Shown: positions 45,669 to 55,729, numbered from the stretch's first letter. The stretch: DNA of 64,000 nucleotides from Phenylobacterium sp. (GCF_030651185.1 NZ_JAUSCJ010000027.1:1-64000); one strand, 5' to 3'. The notes: generated by a model not told the origin, from the letters alone. A program made the numbers and translations.

Positions 45669-46667
45669 CTAGCTGGTCTGGGGTTCTGTGTCCGCCCGCT
45701 TTGCGTAGGCGTTGGCGATGACCGCGCAGGCCATCAGCTGGATCTGGTGGAAGACCATGATCGGCAGCAGGATCAGGCCGAGTTGCGCGCCGGGGAACAG
45801 GACGCCGGCCATGGGCACGCCGCTGGCCAGGCTCTTCTTGGAGCCGCAGAAGACGATGGTGATCTCATCCTCCGTGTTGAATTTCAGCGACCGCGCCGCA
45901 AACAGCGTGATCAGCAGGACGGCGGCCAGCAGGACGCAGCAGAGGATCAGCAGGCGGGCCAGGTCCAGGGCGCTGACCTTGGTCCAGATGCCCTCCACCA
46001 CGGCCTCGGAGAAGGCCGAATAGACCACCAGCAGGATGGAGCCGCGATCCACATAGCCGACCATCTTCGAGCGCCGGGCGATCCACGGCCCGACCCAGGG
46101 CCGCAGGAGTTGGCCGGCGATGAAGGGCAGCAGCAGCTGCAGGATGATGGATTGGGCCGAGTGCAGGGAGAAGCCGCCCTGGGTCTGCATCAGGACCGCG
46201 GCCAGGATCGGCGTCACCGCGATGCCCAGCAGGTTCGAGGCGGTGGCCGAGGCGACGGTGGCGGCCACATTGCCCCGGGCGATGGCGGTGAAGCCGATGG
46301 AGGACTGGATGGTGGACGGCAGGCAGCCCAGGAAGATCAGGCCGGGCGCGAGGGCCGCCGGCGTGATGGCGCCGGGCAGGGCGGCCAGGCCCAGGCAGAG
46401 GACCGGGAACATCACGAAGGTGGCGGCCAGGACCAGCAGGTGCAGCCGCCAGTGGGTGACCCCCTTGATCACCGCCTCGCGCGACAGCTTGGCGCCGTGC
46501 AGGAAGAACACCAGGGCGATGGCGATCTGGGTGGCGAGGCCGAAGGCCGGGGCCGCCGCGCCGCGCGCGGGCAGCAGCGAGGCCAGCACCACCATGCTGA
46601 TGATCAGGATGATGTACCAGTCGGGCTTCAGGCGGCTGAACCAGCCGCCGGCCGTCTTTCCGCTCAC
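45669..46667 (-). CDS. Bile acid:sodium symporter family protein (SBF-like)
   Basis: 332 aa, about ten hydrophobic segments. FLHGAKLSREA in TM2-3, GCLPSTIQSSIGFTAIARGN in the first crossover and FCGSKKSLASGVPMA in the second match the SBF-like group (PF13593 type). It probably exchanges an organic anion with sodium across the inner membrane. It overlaps the purF stop by four bases, so it is coupled to it. Confidence 0.9.
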   Translation of the reverse strand: MSGKTAGGWFSRLKPDWYIILIISMVVLASLLPARGAAAPAFGLATQIAIALVFFLHGAKLSREAVIKGVTHWRLHLLVLAATFVMFPVLCLGLAALPGAITPAALAPGLIFLGCLPSTIQSSIGFTAIARGNVAATVASATASNLLGIAVTPILAAVLMQTQGGFSLHSAQSIILQLLLPFIAGQLLRPWVGPWIARRSKMVGYVDRGSILLVVYSAFSEAVVEGIWTKVSALDLARLLILCCVLLAAVLLITLFAARSLKFNTEDEITIVFCGSKKSLASGVPMAGVLFPGAQLGLILLPIMVFHQIQLMACAVIANAYAKRADTEPQTS

Positions 46668-48154
46668 GCGTCGACCAGGAACGACAGTTGGCGCTCGGAG
46701 CTCTCGTTCCGGCCCTCGGCGATCTCGCGGTCCAGCAGGCGGGTCGGGTAGTCACCGGTGAAGTAGTGGTCGGTGAACTGCGGCTCGTCCGGATTGCGCG
46801 GCGCCGATTCCATCGCCCAATAGAGGCCATCGACGGAGAGGTAGCCCATGGAGTCGACCTCCAGGATCTTGGCGATCTCTTCCACCGAATGGTTGGCGGC
46901 CAGCAGCTTGTCGCGGTCGGGCATGTCGATGCCGTAGTAGTCGGGCCACATGATCGGCGGCGAGGCCGAGCGCAGGTGGACCTCGGCGGCGCCGGCCTCG
47001 CGCACCATGCGGGCGACGCGGACGGAATTGGTGCCGCGCACGATGGAGTCGTCGATCAGCATCACCCGCTTGCCGGCCAGGACCGAGCGGTTGGGGGAGA
47101 GTTTCATGCGCACCCCCATTTCGCGGGCGCCCTGGGTCGGCTGGATGAAGGTGCGGCCGACATAGTGGTTGCGGATGATGCCCATCTCGAAGGGCACGCC
47201 CACTTCCTGTGCGTAGCCGAGGGCGGCCGGGACGCCGGAGTCGGGGACGGGGACGATCACATCGACGTCGACGTGGCTCTCCATGGCCAGCTTGCGGCCC
47301 ATGCGCTTGCGCACTTCATAGACAGAGCGGCCGTTCACGACGGAGTCGGGACGGGCGAAGTAGACATATTCGAAGATGCAGGGACGGGCCTTGGCCGCCG
47401 GGAAGGGACGCAGGGACTCGATGCCGTCGTGGTCGATGATCACCATCTCGCCGTGCTCGATGTCGCGGACGAAGGTGGCGCCGATCATGTCTAGAGCACA
47501 GGTCTCGGACGCGAGTACGGCCTTGCCGTCCAGGTCACCGAGCACCAGGGGGCGGATGCCCAGCGGGTCCCGGACCCCGATCAGCTTCTTGTTGGAGAGC
47601 GCCACCAGGGCGTAGCCGCCCTCGATCCGCGACAGGGCGTCGATGAACTTGTCCACCAGCCGGGCGCGGCGCGAGCGGGCGATGAGATGGAGGATGACCT
47701 CTGAGTCCGAGGTGGACTGGAAGATCGCGCCCTCGGCCACCAATTGCTGGCGCAGGGTCAGGAAGTTGGTGAGGTTGCCGTTGTGGGCGATGGCCAGGCC
47801 GCCGGCCTCGAGGTCGGCGAACATCGGCTGGACGTTGCGGATGAAGGATCCGCCGGCGGTGGAGTAGCGGGTGTGGCCGATGGCCGACTGGCCGGGCAGG
47901 CGGTCCATGAGGTCGCTGCCGGCGAAGGCGTCGCCCACGTGGCCCATATGGCGTTCGGTATGGAAGCCCAGGCCGTCGAAGCTGGCGATGCCGCAGGCTT
48001 CCTGGCCGCGATGCTGGAGGGCGTGGAGGCCGAGGGCCGTGATGGCCGAGGCGTCGTCGGTGTCGAAGACCCCGAACACGCCGCACTCCAGGCGGGGCGT
48101 ATCGTCATCGGGATCGCGGGGAGCCTGTCGCCATCGATCCGGTGACTGGGTCAT
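46664..48154 (-). CDS. purF: Amidophosphoribosyltransferase
   Basis: 496 aa. It catalyses the first step of purine synthesis, PRPP + glutamine to phosphoribosylamine. After a short propeptide, Cys in LECGVFGVFD becomes the N-terminal nucleophile of the class II glutaminase; the PRPP loop is VMLIDDSIVRGTNS. C-terminal residues VEEIAKILEVDSMGYLSVDG are typical. It overlaps cvpA upstream by four bases, and the cvpA-purF order is classical. Confidence 0.97.
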   Translation of the reverse strand: MTQSPDRWRQAPRDPDDDTPRLECGVFGVFDTDDASAITALGLHALQHRGQEACGIASFDGLGFHTERHMGHVGDAFAGSDLMDRLPGQSAIGHTRYSTAGGSFIRNVQPMFADLEAGGLAIAHNGNLTNFLTLRQQLVAEGAIFQSTSDSEVILHLIARSRRARLVDKFIDALSRIEGGYALVALSNKKLIGVRDPLGIRPLVLGDLDGKAVLASETCALDMIGATFVRDIEHGEMVIIDHDGIESLRPFPAAKARPCIFEYVYFARPDSVVNGRSVYEVRKRMGRKLAMESHVDVDVIVPVPDSGVPAALGYAQEVGVPFEMGIIRNHYVGRTFIQPTQGAREMGVRMKLSPNRSVLAGKRVMLIDDSIVRGTNSVRVARMVREAGAAEVHLRSASPPIMWPDYYGIDMPDRDKLLAANHSVEEIAKILEVDSMGYLSVDGLYWAMESAPRNPDEPQFTDHYFTGDYPTRLLDREIAEGRNESSERQLSFLVDA

Positions 48155-48786
48155 CGGGATTTCTCCACTAGATCATCGATACTGCCGCGATCGCGGGCGT
48201 CATAGCCGCGACCGTCGTCAAAGTCACGCGGGGCGTTCGCGGAACCTTCACGGACCGCGTCGGAAACCGCCGGCTTCAGCCTGTTGGCCATGTCCAGACC
48301 GCGCGGCGCGAAGGCCTTCAGGATCTGTCCCGCCGCCGTGGTCATCGGATAGAAGACCGCGCCGGTCATCCACCTGGGCCTCAGTTCCACCGGGGTTGCG
48401 GCGTTGAAGGCCAGGTTGAAGGCCCCGAGGACCACGAAGGCGCGGATCAGGCCAAAGCCCAGGCCGACCGTGCGGTCCAGCAGACCCAGAATCTCGGTCT
48501 CCTGGATGCGCCGCGCAAGCCCTGCGCCCGTAAGCCGCAGGGCGCCGTAGATCAGGATGAAGGTGGCCAGGACCGCCCCGGCCGTGCCGGCCCAGTCCGG
48601 ATCGACTATCGCCCGGCCGACGGGGCCGGTGAATTTCAGCGACATCACCGCCACGATGGCGGCGATCAGGAAGGAGAGGACGGCCACCATCTCGCGGGCC
48701 GCGCCCTGATAGAACCCCACCCCGGCCGAGGCCAGGAGGATGGAGAGCACGACGATATCGAACCAGGGCAAACCGTCTAATCCCAA
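48151..48786 (-). CDS. cvpA: CvpA family membrane protein
   Basis: 211 aa with four TM segments (FDIVVLSILLASAGVGFYQG, MVAVLSFLIAAIVAVMSL, and two more). CvpA is required for colicin V production in E. coli and for envelope resistance in other species; mechanism unsettled. It overlaps radA by ten bases and purF by four. The C-terminal 60 residues are polar. Confidence 0.92.
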   Translation of the reverse strand: MGLDGLPWFDIVVLSILLASAGVGFYQGAAREMVAVLSFLIAAIVAVMSLKFTGPVGRAIVDPDWAGTAGAVLATFILIYGALRLTGAGLARRIQETEILGLLDRTVGLGFGLIRAFVVLGAFNLAFNAATPVELRPRWMTGAVFYPMTTAAGQILKAFAPRGLDMANRLKPAVSDAVREGSANAPRDFDDGRGYDARDRGSIDDLVEKSR

Positions 48787-50144
48787 TCGCCGTCGCCGAT
48801 CCGGCGGATGGCGTCACCCAGGCGGGCCACGCCGGTCATCTTCAGTGGGCCGCCGTCAACGTCGGCGGGTCCGAAAGCCCTTTTAAATCCGAGCTTTGCG
48901 GCTTCTTTCAGACGTGAATCCATCCGGCTGACATGACGCACGTCGCCGGACAGGCTGACCTCGCCGAACACCACGCAGTCCTGGGGGAGGGCGACGTCGA
49001 GGGCCGAGGAGGCCAGCGCCGCCGCCGCCGCGAGGTCGGCCGCCGGCTCGCTGATGCGCAGGCCGCCGGCCACGTTCAGATAGACGTCACGATTGCCGAG
49101 GCCGAGGCCGCAACGGGCCTCCAGCACCGCCAGGACCATGGCCAGGCGGCCGGTGTCCCAGCCCACGACGGCGCGGCGCGGCGTGCCGTAGGCCGAGGGC
49201 GCCACCAGGGCCTGGAACTCCACCAGGACGGGGCGGGAGCCTTCGATGCCGGCGAACACCGCCGCGCCTGCGGCCCGCTCGCCGGAGGTGTCGAGGAACA
49301 GGGCCGAGGGGTTCTTCACCTCCGCCAGGCCTGCGTCACCCATCTCGAAGACGCCGATCTCGTCGGTGGCGCCGAAGCGGTTCTTCACCCCGCGCAGGAT
49401 GCGGAACGGGTAGCCGCGCTCGCCCTCGAAGGCGAGGACGGCGTCCACCATGTGCTCGATCACCCGGGGACCGGCGATGGTCCCCTCCTTGGTGACGTGG
49501 CCCACCAGGATGATGGCGACCCCCTGCTTCTTGGCCAGGCGCACCAGCTCGCCGGTGGCCGCCCGGACCTGGGTGACGGAGCCGGGGCCGGCCTCGTGGG
49601 CGTCGCTCCACATGGTCTGGATGGAATCGATGACGACGAGATCGAACTTCTCGCGCTTCAAGCCCTCGACGATCTCGCGCAGGGAGGTTTCGGCGGCCAG
49701 GCGCACCGGCGCGTCGGCCAGGCCCATGCGCTGGGCGCGGCTGCGGACCTGTTCCACGGCCTCTTCGCCGGAAATGTAGGCGCACTTGGCGCCTCGCCGG
49801 GCCGCGAAGGCCGCCACCTGCAGCAGCAGGGTGGACTTGCCCACACCGGGGTCGCCCCCCAGCAGGAGGGCCGAGCCCGGCACCACGCCACCACCGCAGA
49901 CACGGTCGAACTCGGCGACGCCGGTCTGGATGCGGGGCGGGGCGGGGGTGTGTTCCTCGAGCCCCTGGAAAGGCAGGCCCTTGCCGCGCACGCTGGAGCG
50001 GGTGGGGGCCAGGGCGCCGGGCGGACGGCTCTGCACCTCCTCCACCAGCGAGTTCCACGCCAGGCAGGCCGGGCACTGGCCCGCCCACTTGGTCTGGGTG
50101 GCGCCGCAGGTCTGGCAAACATAGACGGCGCCGTCGCGGGCCAT
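48777..50144 (-). CDS. radA: DNA repair protein RadA
   Basis: 455 aa from ATG 50144 (MARDGAVYVCQTCG) after AGGAG; the frame is open for 67 more codons upstream but without homology. It has a zinc finger CxxC...CxxC (CQTCG, CPAC), Walker A GGDPGVGKST, the RadA-specific GVKNRFGATDEIG motif and a Lon-like C-terminal domain. RadA is a RecA-like helicase for branch migration. First gene of its operon. Confidence 0.95.
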   Translation of the reverse strand: MARDGAVYVCQTCGATQTKWAGQCPACLAWNSLVEEVQSRPPGALAPTRSSVRGKGLPFQGLEEHTPAPPRIQTGVAEFDRVCGGGVVPGSALLLGGDPGVGKSTLLLQVAAFAARRGAKCAYISGEEAVEQVRSRAQRMGLADAPVRLAAETSLREIVEGLKREKFDLVVIDSIQTMWSDAHEAGPGSVTQVRAATGELVRLAKKQGVAIILVGHVTKEGTIAGPRVIEHMVDAVLAFEGERGYPFRILRGVKNRFGATDEIGVFEMGDAGLAEVKNPSALFLDTSGERAAGAAVFAGIEGSRPVLVEFQALVAPSAYGTPRRAVVGWDTGRLAMVLAVLEARCGLGLGNRDVYLNVAGGLRISEPAADLAAAAALASSALDVALPQDCVVFGEVSLSGDVRHVSRMDSRLKEAAKLGFKRAFGPADVDGGPLKMTGVARLGDAIRRIGDGDWD

Positions 50145-50280
50145 GAGGTCTCCTGATTCGGGGTCGAGCCTGAGACTACTCCGAAACGCCTTGCGGGGGC
50201 GGCGGAACGGGCGCTGGCTGGGAGCGTTGGGCCTGCTCATATGGGAGCGGGCGCGGGATGTTGAAGGCCGGGAGCTGGGC

Positions 50281-51474
50281 ATGAGCATCGTGGAGCCGGG
50301 ACAGCTGGGCGCGCGGCTCACCGCGCGAGTGCGGGCGATTCTCACCGCGCCGTCGGCGACCTGGGACGAGATCGAGCGTGAGCCCGCCAGCCCGGCGAGC
50401 CTGTATCTGACCTATGTCATGCCGCTGGCCGCGATCGGCCCGGTGGCCGGGTTCATCGGCGCGGTGGTGTTTGGCAATCCCAAGGACGGGGTGTCGTTCC
50501 GGCCGCCGGTGCTCAACGCGCTCGGGGCTGGGATCGCGGCCTATCTGACGACCCTGGTGGGGGTCTTCCTGTTGGCGGTGGTGATCAATACCTTCGCGCC
50601 GTCGTTCGGGGCCAAGCGGGACCAGGTCCAGGCTCTGAAGGTGGCGGCCTATTCCGGCACCGCGGCGTGGCTGGCCGGCATCTTCCTGATCTTCCCGCCC
50701 TTCGGCCCCCTGGCGTACCTGGCCGGCATCTACAGCCTCTATCTGCTCTATCTGGGCCTGCCCAAGCTGATGAAGTCGACGCCCGGCAAGACGGCGGCCT
50801 ATGTGGTGCTGGCCGTGGTGGCCGCGATCCTCATCAACCTGGTGGTGACGGCGGTGATCCAGCCCATCAAGCGGATGGGCGAGGAGTTCGGCGCCGCCGC
50901 GGCGGTGACCTCGCCTGGCCGCGCGGTCGACATGGGCAGGCTGGAGGCGGCCGGGGCGCAGGTCGCCGCCGCCGCCGAGCGCGCGCGGGTCACCGAACCC
51001 ACCGACCCCGAGGTGCTCAAGACCTTCCTGCCGGCCAGCGCGGCTGGCTACCCGCGCACCGCCATGCGAGCCGGCAGCGTGGGAACCAGCGGGGGCGCTG
51101 GCGCCTCCGCGGAGGCCAGCTACGCCAAGGGCGATGGGACCTTCATGCTCACCATCACCGACCTGGGGGAGGCCGGCGCCCTGGCCGGGATCGCCACGGC
51201 CTTCAACGTCCAGTCCTCGACCGAGAGCGGGCGACGCTATGACCGGATCGGCCAGACGCCGGAGGGGCGGATGAGCACCGAGTCCTTCGACAGCGCCTCG
51301 AAGCACGGCAGCTACAGCCTGCTGGTGGCCGAGCGGTTCATGGTCCAGGCGGAGGGGGACGCGGTTCCCATGGCCAGCCTGAAGGCGGCGGTCTCAGGGA
51401 TCGACATGGCGCGATTGCAGGTGCTGGCGAAGCCTAGACCTGCCCCAGATAGACCCGCTCCGCCCGCGGGCTGA
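50281..51474 (+). CDS. Yip1 family membrane protein
   Basis: 397 aa from ATG 50281 (MSIVEPGQLGARLTARVRAIL). Four or five TM segments lie between residues about 50 and 200, matching the Yip1-type fold; the rest is a soluble C-terminal region (about 215-397). The role in bacteria is unknown. The longer frame from 50143 would overlap the radA start, so the internal start is preferred. Convergent overlap of 41 bases with alr. Confidence 0.8.
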   Translation: MSIVEPGQLGARLTARVRAILTAPSATWDEIEREPASPASLYLTYVMPLAAIGPVAGFIGAVVFGNPKDGVSFRPPVLNALGAGIAAYLTTLVGVFLLAVVINTFAPSFGAKRDQVQALKVAAYSGTAAWLAGIFLIFPPFGPLAYLAGIYSLYLLYLGLPKLMKSTPGKTAAYVVLAVVAAILINLVVTAVIQPIKRMGEEFGAAAAVTSPGRAVDMGRLEAAGAQVAAAAERARVTEPTDPEVLKTFLPASAAGYPRTAMRAGSVGTSGGAGASAEASYAKGDGTFMLTITDLGEAGALAGIATAFNVQSSTESGRRYDRIGQTPEGRMSTESFDSASKHGSYSLLVAERFMVQAEGDAVPMASLKAAVSGIDMARLQVLAKPRPAPDRPAPPAG

Positions 51475-52528
51475 GCCGGACCAGGCATTCGTGGGCCACG
51501 GTGCCGGCGGCGGCGGCGAGGTCGTCGATGTGGGCGTTGGGGCCCATCAGCTCGACCATCTCGCCCAGGCTGGCGGGCGTGTCGCCGATATCCAGCAGGA
51601 TCAGGTCCATGGTGACGATCAGGAACGGCCGCAGGGCGCCGGCGAACCAGCCCTGGCCGGTCTGCTTGGCGGCGCGGACCAGGCCATCGGCATAGCCGGC
51701 GGCCACCACGGCGACGCGGGTCGGGCGCGAGACGATGCGGCTGGAGCCGTAGCCGACGGTCTCGCCGGCCTGGATGTTGCGGATGTCGAGGATGGGAGCC
51801 TCGAAGGTCGCCACCGCCTTCAGCCGGGGATCGGGGCGCTCTTCGGGCCCGCCGCCATAGAGGCTGACACCCGGGCGGACCATGTCGAAGCGGTAGTCCT
51901 CGCCGAGGAAGATGCCCGCCGAGGCCGCGAAGCTGGCCCGCGCGTCGGGGAACAGCTTGCGCGCGGCGACGAAGCGTTCGAGCTGGCGGCCGTTGCGGGG
52001 GTCGCGGGGCTCGGGCGCGGAGCCCAGGTGGCTCATCACCAGGCCGATATCGAGATGGGCCAGGCGGTCACCGGACTGGGCCAGGGCCGCGGCCTGGTCG
52101 GGGGTGACGCCCTGCCGGTTCATGCCGGTGTCGATGTGCAGGGCGACGGGCAGGGCGCGGCCGAGAGTCGAGGCGTAGCTGCTGGCGGCCTCCACCTGGG
52201 GCACGCTGGTGAGAGACGGCGTGAGACCCGCGGCGACCAGGCGCGGGCCCGTGCCGCCGGTCATGCCGTCCAGGACATAGATGGTCGCCGGCCGCTCAGG
52301 CCCGAGGGCCTCGCGCAGGGCCTCGCCCTCGGACAGGCGCGCGACGAAGAAGCTGCGGGCGCCCTCGGCCCACAGGCGGCGGCAGATCGGTCCGGCGCCC
52401 AGGCCATAGCCGTCGCCCTTCACCACCGGCGCGGACTCCGCGCCCGGAGCCTGAGCGCGCAGGACGCCGTAGTTGTGGGCCAACGCGTCGAGATCGACGG
52501 TCAGGCGCGCGGAGGAGGGGAGAGCCAT
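51434..52528 (-). CDS. alr: Alanine racemase
   Basis: 364 aa, PLP enzyme making D-alanine for peptidoglycan. The PLP lysine lies in VVKGDGYGLG (about residue 38); the substrate tyrosine region is seen in GETVGYGSSRIVSRPT and AAGYADGLVR. It follows dnaB by 55 bases on the same strand, so the two may be cotranscribed. Confidence 0.94.
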   Translation of the reverse strand: MALPSSARLTVDLDALAHNYGVLRAQAPGAESAPVVKGDGYGLGAGPICRRLWAEGARSFFVARLSEGEALREALGPERPATIYVLDGMTGGTGPRLVAAGLTPSLTSVPQVEAASSYASTLGRALPVALHIDTGMNRQGVTPDQAAALAQSGDRLAHLDIGLVMSHLGSAPEPRDPRNGRQLERFVAARKLFPDARASFAASAGIFLGEDYRFDMVRPGVSLYGGGPEERPDPRLKAVATFEAPILDIRNIQAGETVGYGSSRIVSRPTRVAVVAAGYADGLVRAAKQTGQGWFAGALRPFLIVTMDLILLDIGDTPASLGEMVELMGPNAHIDDLAAAAGTVAHECLVRLSPRAERVYLGQV

Positions 52529-52583
52529 TGGCGCTCCCTTAGAGGCTAGGCGCGGCGAGGGAAAGCCGGTTCAAGCGCCGGGG

Positions 52584-54086
52584 TCAGTCGCGGCTGTGCT
52601 GGTCGTAGCGGTTGGGGTCGCGGGCCAGGTTTCCGAACTTGGTCAGGTCGGAGTTGAAGGCCAGTTTGACGGTGCCGATGGGGCCGTGACGCTGCTTGCC
52701 GATGATCACCTCGGCCTGGCCGGCCACCTGGTCCATCTGGTCCTGCCAGGTGAGATGTTCGGGGGTGCCTTCGCGGGGCTCGGTGCGGGAGAGGTAGTAT
52801 TCCTCGCGGTAGATGAACATCACGCAGTCGGCGTCCTGCTCGATCGAGCCGGATTCGCGGAGGTCGGAGAGCTGGGGCTTCTTGTCCTCGCGGTTTTCCA
52901 CCTGGCGGGAGAGCTGGGCCAGGGCGATGACCGGGACGGAGAGCTCCTTGGCCAGGGTCTTGAGGCCCTGGGTGATGGCGCTGACCTCCTGCACCCGGTT
53001 GTCCAGCTTGCCGCCGCCACCGATGGTGACCAGCTGCAGGTAGTCCACCACGATCAGGTCCAGGCCCACCATGCGCTTCAGGCGGCGCGCACGGGCGGCC
53101 AGCTTGGCCATGGTGATGCCGCCGGTGTCGTCGATATAGAGCGGCGCGTCCTGGATCTCGAGGGCGGCGTCACGCACCCGGCCGAACTCCACGGCGTCGA
53201 TCTCGCCCTTGCGCAGGCGGTCGCCGGAGACGCCGGAAACCTCGGCCAGCATACGCATGGCCAGCTGGTCGGCGGACATTTCGAGCTGGAAGAAGGCCAC
53301 CACGCCACCGGAGACGGTCTTCTTGGTGCCGTCCGGCTGGGGCTCCCAGGCGTAGTTGCGGGCGACGTGGAAGGCGATGTTCACGGCGAGCGCGCTCTTG
53401 CCCATGGAGGGGCGGGCGGCCAGGATCAGAAGGTCGGAGGGGTGCAGGCCGCCCAGCTTGGCGTCCAGGTCGATGAGGCCGGTGGAGAGGCCGGCCAGGC
53501 CGCCGTCACGGCTGTGGGCCTCTGCGGCCATGGTGACGGCGCCGTGCAGGGCCTGGGACAGGGGCACGAAGCCCTGGCTGGCGCCGCCGCTCTCGGCCAG
53601 CTGGTAGAGTTGCTGTTCGGCCGCCTCGATCTGGTCGCGGGCCGAGGTTTCTTCGTCAGGCGCGGTGGCGGTGGTGGCGATGTCGCCGCCGATGCGGATC
53701 AGGTCGCGGCGCAGGGCCAGGTCGTAGATGGCCCGCGAGTAGTCCGGGGCGTTGGCGGCCGGCGGGGCGCGGTCCACCAGATCGGCCAGATAGCGGATGC
53801 CGCCCAACTCCTCGAAGGCCGGGTCGCGGCCGAACTGCTCGGCCAGCAGGATCGGCTCGGCCAGCTGGCCCTTGCGGACATGGGTCTCGATGGCGGCGTA
53901 GAGGCGGGCATGGAACGGTTCGTAGAAGTGCCGGGCCTGGAGGTAGTCGCCGATCCGTTCGAAGGTGGCGTTGTCATAGAGGACGGCGCCCAGCAGGGCC
54001 TGCTCGGCCTCGATATTGGCCGGGGCGTGGGGGATCGCCGTGTCGTTGTGGGCGGGGCGGAGATCGAGAGCGGGAACGAGGGCCAT
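52584..54086 (-). CDS. dnaB: Replicative DNA helicase DnaB
   Basis: 500 aa. The N-terminal primase-interacting domain (PANIEAEQALLGAVLYDN) is followed by a RecA-like motor with Walker A RPSMGKSALAVN and Walker B LIVVDYLQL. It is the hexameric fork helicase. No intein is present. It lies downstream of rpsF-rpsR-rplI, a common bacterial order, but a terminator separates them here. Confidence 0.96.
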   Translation of the reverse strand: MALVPALDLRPAHNDTAIPHAPANIEAEQALLGAVLYDNATFERIGDYLQARHFYEPFHARLYAAIETHVRKGQLAEPILLAEQFGRDPAFEELGGIRYLADLVDRAPPAANAPDYSRAIYDLALRRDLIRIGGDIATTATAPDEETSARDQIEAAEQQLYQLAESGGASQGFVPLSQALHGAVTMAAEAHSRDGGLAGLSTGLIDLDAKLGGLHPSDLLILAARPSMGKSALAVNIAFHVARNYAWEPQPDGTKKTVSGGVVAFFQLEMSADQLAMRMLAEVSGVSGDRLRKGEIDAVEFGRVRDAALEIQDAPLYIDDTGGITMAKLAARARRLKRMVGLDLIVVDYLQLVTIGGGGKLDNRVQEVSAITQGLKTLAKELSVPVIALAQLSRQVENREDKKPQLSDLRESGSIEQDADCVMFIYREEYYLSRTEPREGTPEHLTWQDQMDQVAGQAEVIIGKQRHGPIGTVKLAFNSDLTKFGNLARDPNRYDQHSRD

Positions 54087-54259
54087 GGGTTACCGATAGC
54101 TTAACGACGGGGCCCCGACAGTGTGGCGAGATGGCCTACGCACAGGAAATCCGGCGCCTGTGGATGACCTCAGTCTGGGTAGGGTCAGCGGCCGGAATCT
54201 AACGCATCGGGACGCCGGATTCAGCCCCCGCTCTGAAGGGCTGCGACCGGATTTGTCGG

Positions 54260-54300
54260 AGACAAAAGGAAACGGCGCGGAACCTCAGGTTCCGCGCCGT
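54260..54300 (-). terminator. Terminator after rplI
   Basis: On the minus strand, ACGGCGCGGAACCT and AGGTTCCGCGCCGT form a 14-bp perfect stem with a single-base loop, followed by TTTCCTTTT. It ends the rpsF-rpsR-rplI operon. The 240-nt gap to dnaB contains nothing else recognisable. Confidence 0.88.
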
Positions 54301-54326
54301 CGCCAGATCGGTAGAGGTCGGGAGCC

Positions 54327-54911
54327 TTAGCTCTCGACGTAGTCGCCTTCGTGCGAACCGGCGCCGCCGGCCAGCATGTCCTGGGCGGCTTCCTCGGCCG
54401 CGACGCGATCTTCCTCGAACTGCGAGTTGACCACGTCCTCGCCGCGGGCTTGGCGCTCGGCCTCGTCCTGGCTGCGGGCGATGTTGAGGGTCACCGAGAC
54501 GATGACCTCGGCGTGCAGGACGACCTTCACCGGGTGGAGACCCAGGGTCTTGATCGGCTTGTCGAGGGCCACCATCGAGCGTTCCAGCTTGCCGCCGGCC
54601 GCATTGACGATGTCGGCGACGTCACGGCCGGACACCGAACCGTAGAGCTGGCCGCTTTCGCCCGCCTGACGGATCAGGATGTAGGACGTGCCGTCCAGGC
54701 CATCACCGGTCTTGCCGGCTTGTTCCTTGGCCTTCTGGTTGCGGGCCTCGATGTCGGCGCGCTGGCCTTCGAAGACCTTCAGATTGGCGGCGTTGGCGCG
54801 GAGCGCCTTTTGACGGGGCAGGAGGAAGTTGCGCGCGTAGCCGTCCTTGACGGTGACCACATCGCCCAGAAGACCCTTGCCTTCGACGCGTTCGAGCAGA
54901 ATGACTTTCAT
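54327..54911 (-). CDS. rplI: 50S ribosomal protein L9
   Basis: 194 aa. The N-terminal domain (MKVILLERVEGKGLLGDVV, then GYARNFLLPRQKA) is diagnostic, followed by the connecting helix and C-terminal domain. L9 bridges ribosomes and helps maintain frame. It is longer than the E. coli protein (149 aa) owing to an acidic C-terminal tail of about 40 residues. Confidence 0.97.
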   Translation of the reverse strand: MKVILLERVEGKGLLGDVVTVKDGYARNFLLPRQKALRANAANLKVFEGQRADIEARNQKAKEQAGKTGDGLDGTSYILIRQAGESGQLYGSVSGRDVADIVNAAGGKLERSMVALDKPIKTLGLHPVKVVLHAEVIVSVTLNIARSQDEAERQARGEDVVNSQFEEDRVAAEEAAQDMLAGGAGSHEGDYVES

Positions 54912-54923
54912 GTGCCTGTCTCC

Positions 54924-55202
54924 CTACTTCACGACGTAGGGGAGGAGGGCCAGGAAGCGGGCGCGCTTGATGGCCTTGGCCAGTTCGCGTTGCTTCTTGG
55001 CCGACACCGCGGTGATGCGCGAGGGCACGATCTTGCCGCGTTCGGAGACGTAGCGCTGCAGCAGCTTCACGTCCTTGTAGTCGATCTTCGGCGCGCCGGC
55101 GCCCGAGAACGGGCAGACCTTGCGGCGACGGAAGAAGGGGCGGCGCTGGCCACCGGCGGCGGGCGCGCCGGCGGTGGTGGCTTCGGAGGTTTCGTCGGTC
55201 AT
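54924..55202 (-). CDS. rpsR: 30S ribosomal protein S18
   Basis: 92 aa. The core reads [23 protein letters not shown] and [21 protein letters not shown]. An Ala/Gly-rich N-terminal stretch precedes it. S18 pairs with S6 on the 30S platform; the two genes are adjacent, 18 bases apart. Confidence 0.97.
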   Translation of the reverse strand: MTDETSEATTAGAPAAGGQRRPFFRRRKVCPFSGAGAPKIDYKDVKLLQRYVSERGKIVPSRITAVSAKKQRELAKAIKRARFLALLPYVVK

Positions 55203-55220
55203 GTGATGATCCTCCCTTTC

Positions 55221-55592
55221 TTAAGCTTGGAAGCTGTCTTCGCGGCGCGGTTCGCGCTCACGATCACGGTCGCGACGGGCCAGGACCGGCGAGAGCTCGA
55301 GGTCGAGCTCCTCGACGCGGACCGTCAGGTGGCGCAGCACATCTTCGTTGAGAGACAGCTGGCGCTCCATTTCCTTCACCGCCGGCGCCGGGGCGTCGAT
55401 GGAGATCAGGGAATAGTGGCCCTTGCGGTTCTTCTTGATGCGATAGGTCAGGTTGCGAAGGCCCCAGTACTCGATCTTCGCGACCACGCCGCCACCCTCT
55501 TCGATGAGGGCCTTGATCTGGTCATTGAGGGCTTCGGCCTGTTGCGGCGAGATATCCTGCCGCGAGATAACGACGTGCTCGTAGAGCGCCAT
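55221..55592 (-). CDS. rpsF: 30S ribosomal protein S6
   Basis: 123 aa from ATG 55592 ([19 protein letters not shown]); the frame opens 23 codons earlier without homology. The C-terminal tail is Arg/Asp/Glu-rich ([16 protein letters not shown]). A GAAGAAGGAAA stretch is the ribosome-binding site. It is the first gene of the operon; the S6-S18 pair is autoregulated through leader RNA in many bacteria. Confidence 0.96.
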   Translation of the reverse strand: MALYEHVVISRQDISPQQAEALNDQIKALIEEGGGVVAKIEYWGLRNLTYRIKKNRKGHYSLISIDAPAPAVKEMERQLSLNEDVLRHLTVRVEELDLELSPVLARRDRDREREPRREDSFQA

Positions 55593-55664
55593 GTTTTCCT
55601 TCTTCCGTTGTGGAGGCGGCGCTTTCGTCGGCGGAAGCCCGGCGAAAACGATGGATCTCAATGC

Positions 55665-55687
55665 GGCGCGCGGGAGGTTCCCGCGCC
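55665..55687 (-). promoter_or_regulatory. Leader hairpin of rpsF-rpsR-rplI
   Basis: GGCGCGGGA and TCCCGCGC fold in the 130-nt leader, about 70 nt before rpsF on the minus strand. The position is compatible with an S6:S18-binding leader element, but its sequence signature was not confirmed. Confidence 0.35.
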
Positions 55688-55729
55688 TTTTACGTTCCGA
55701 CTTGAGACCGCCGTCCGTGAAGAGGCGGG

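Noticed and set aside
52584..54086. Intein in dnaB
   Set aside because: The protein has normal length and an uninterrupted motor domain with no splicing-domain blocks.
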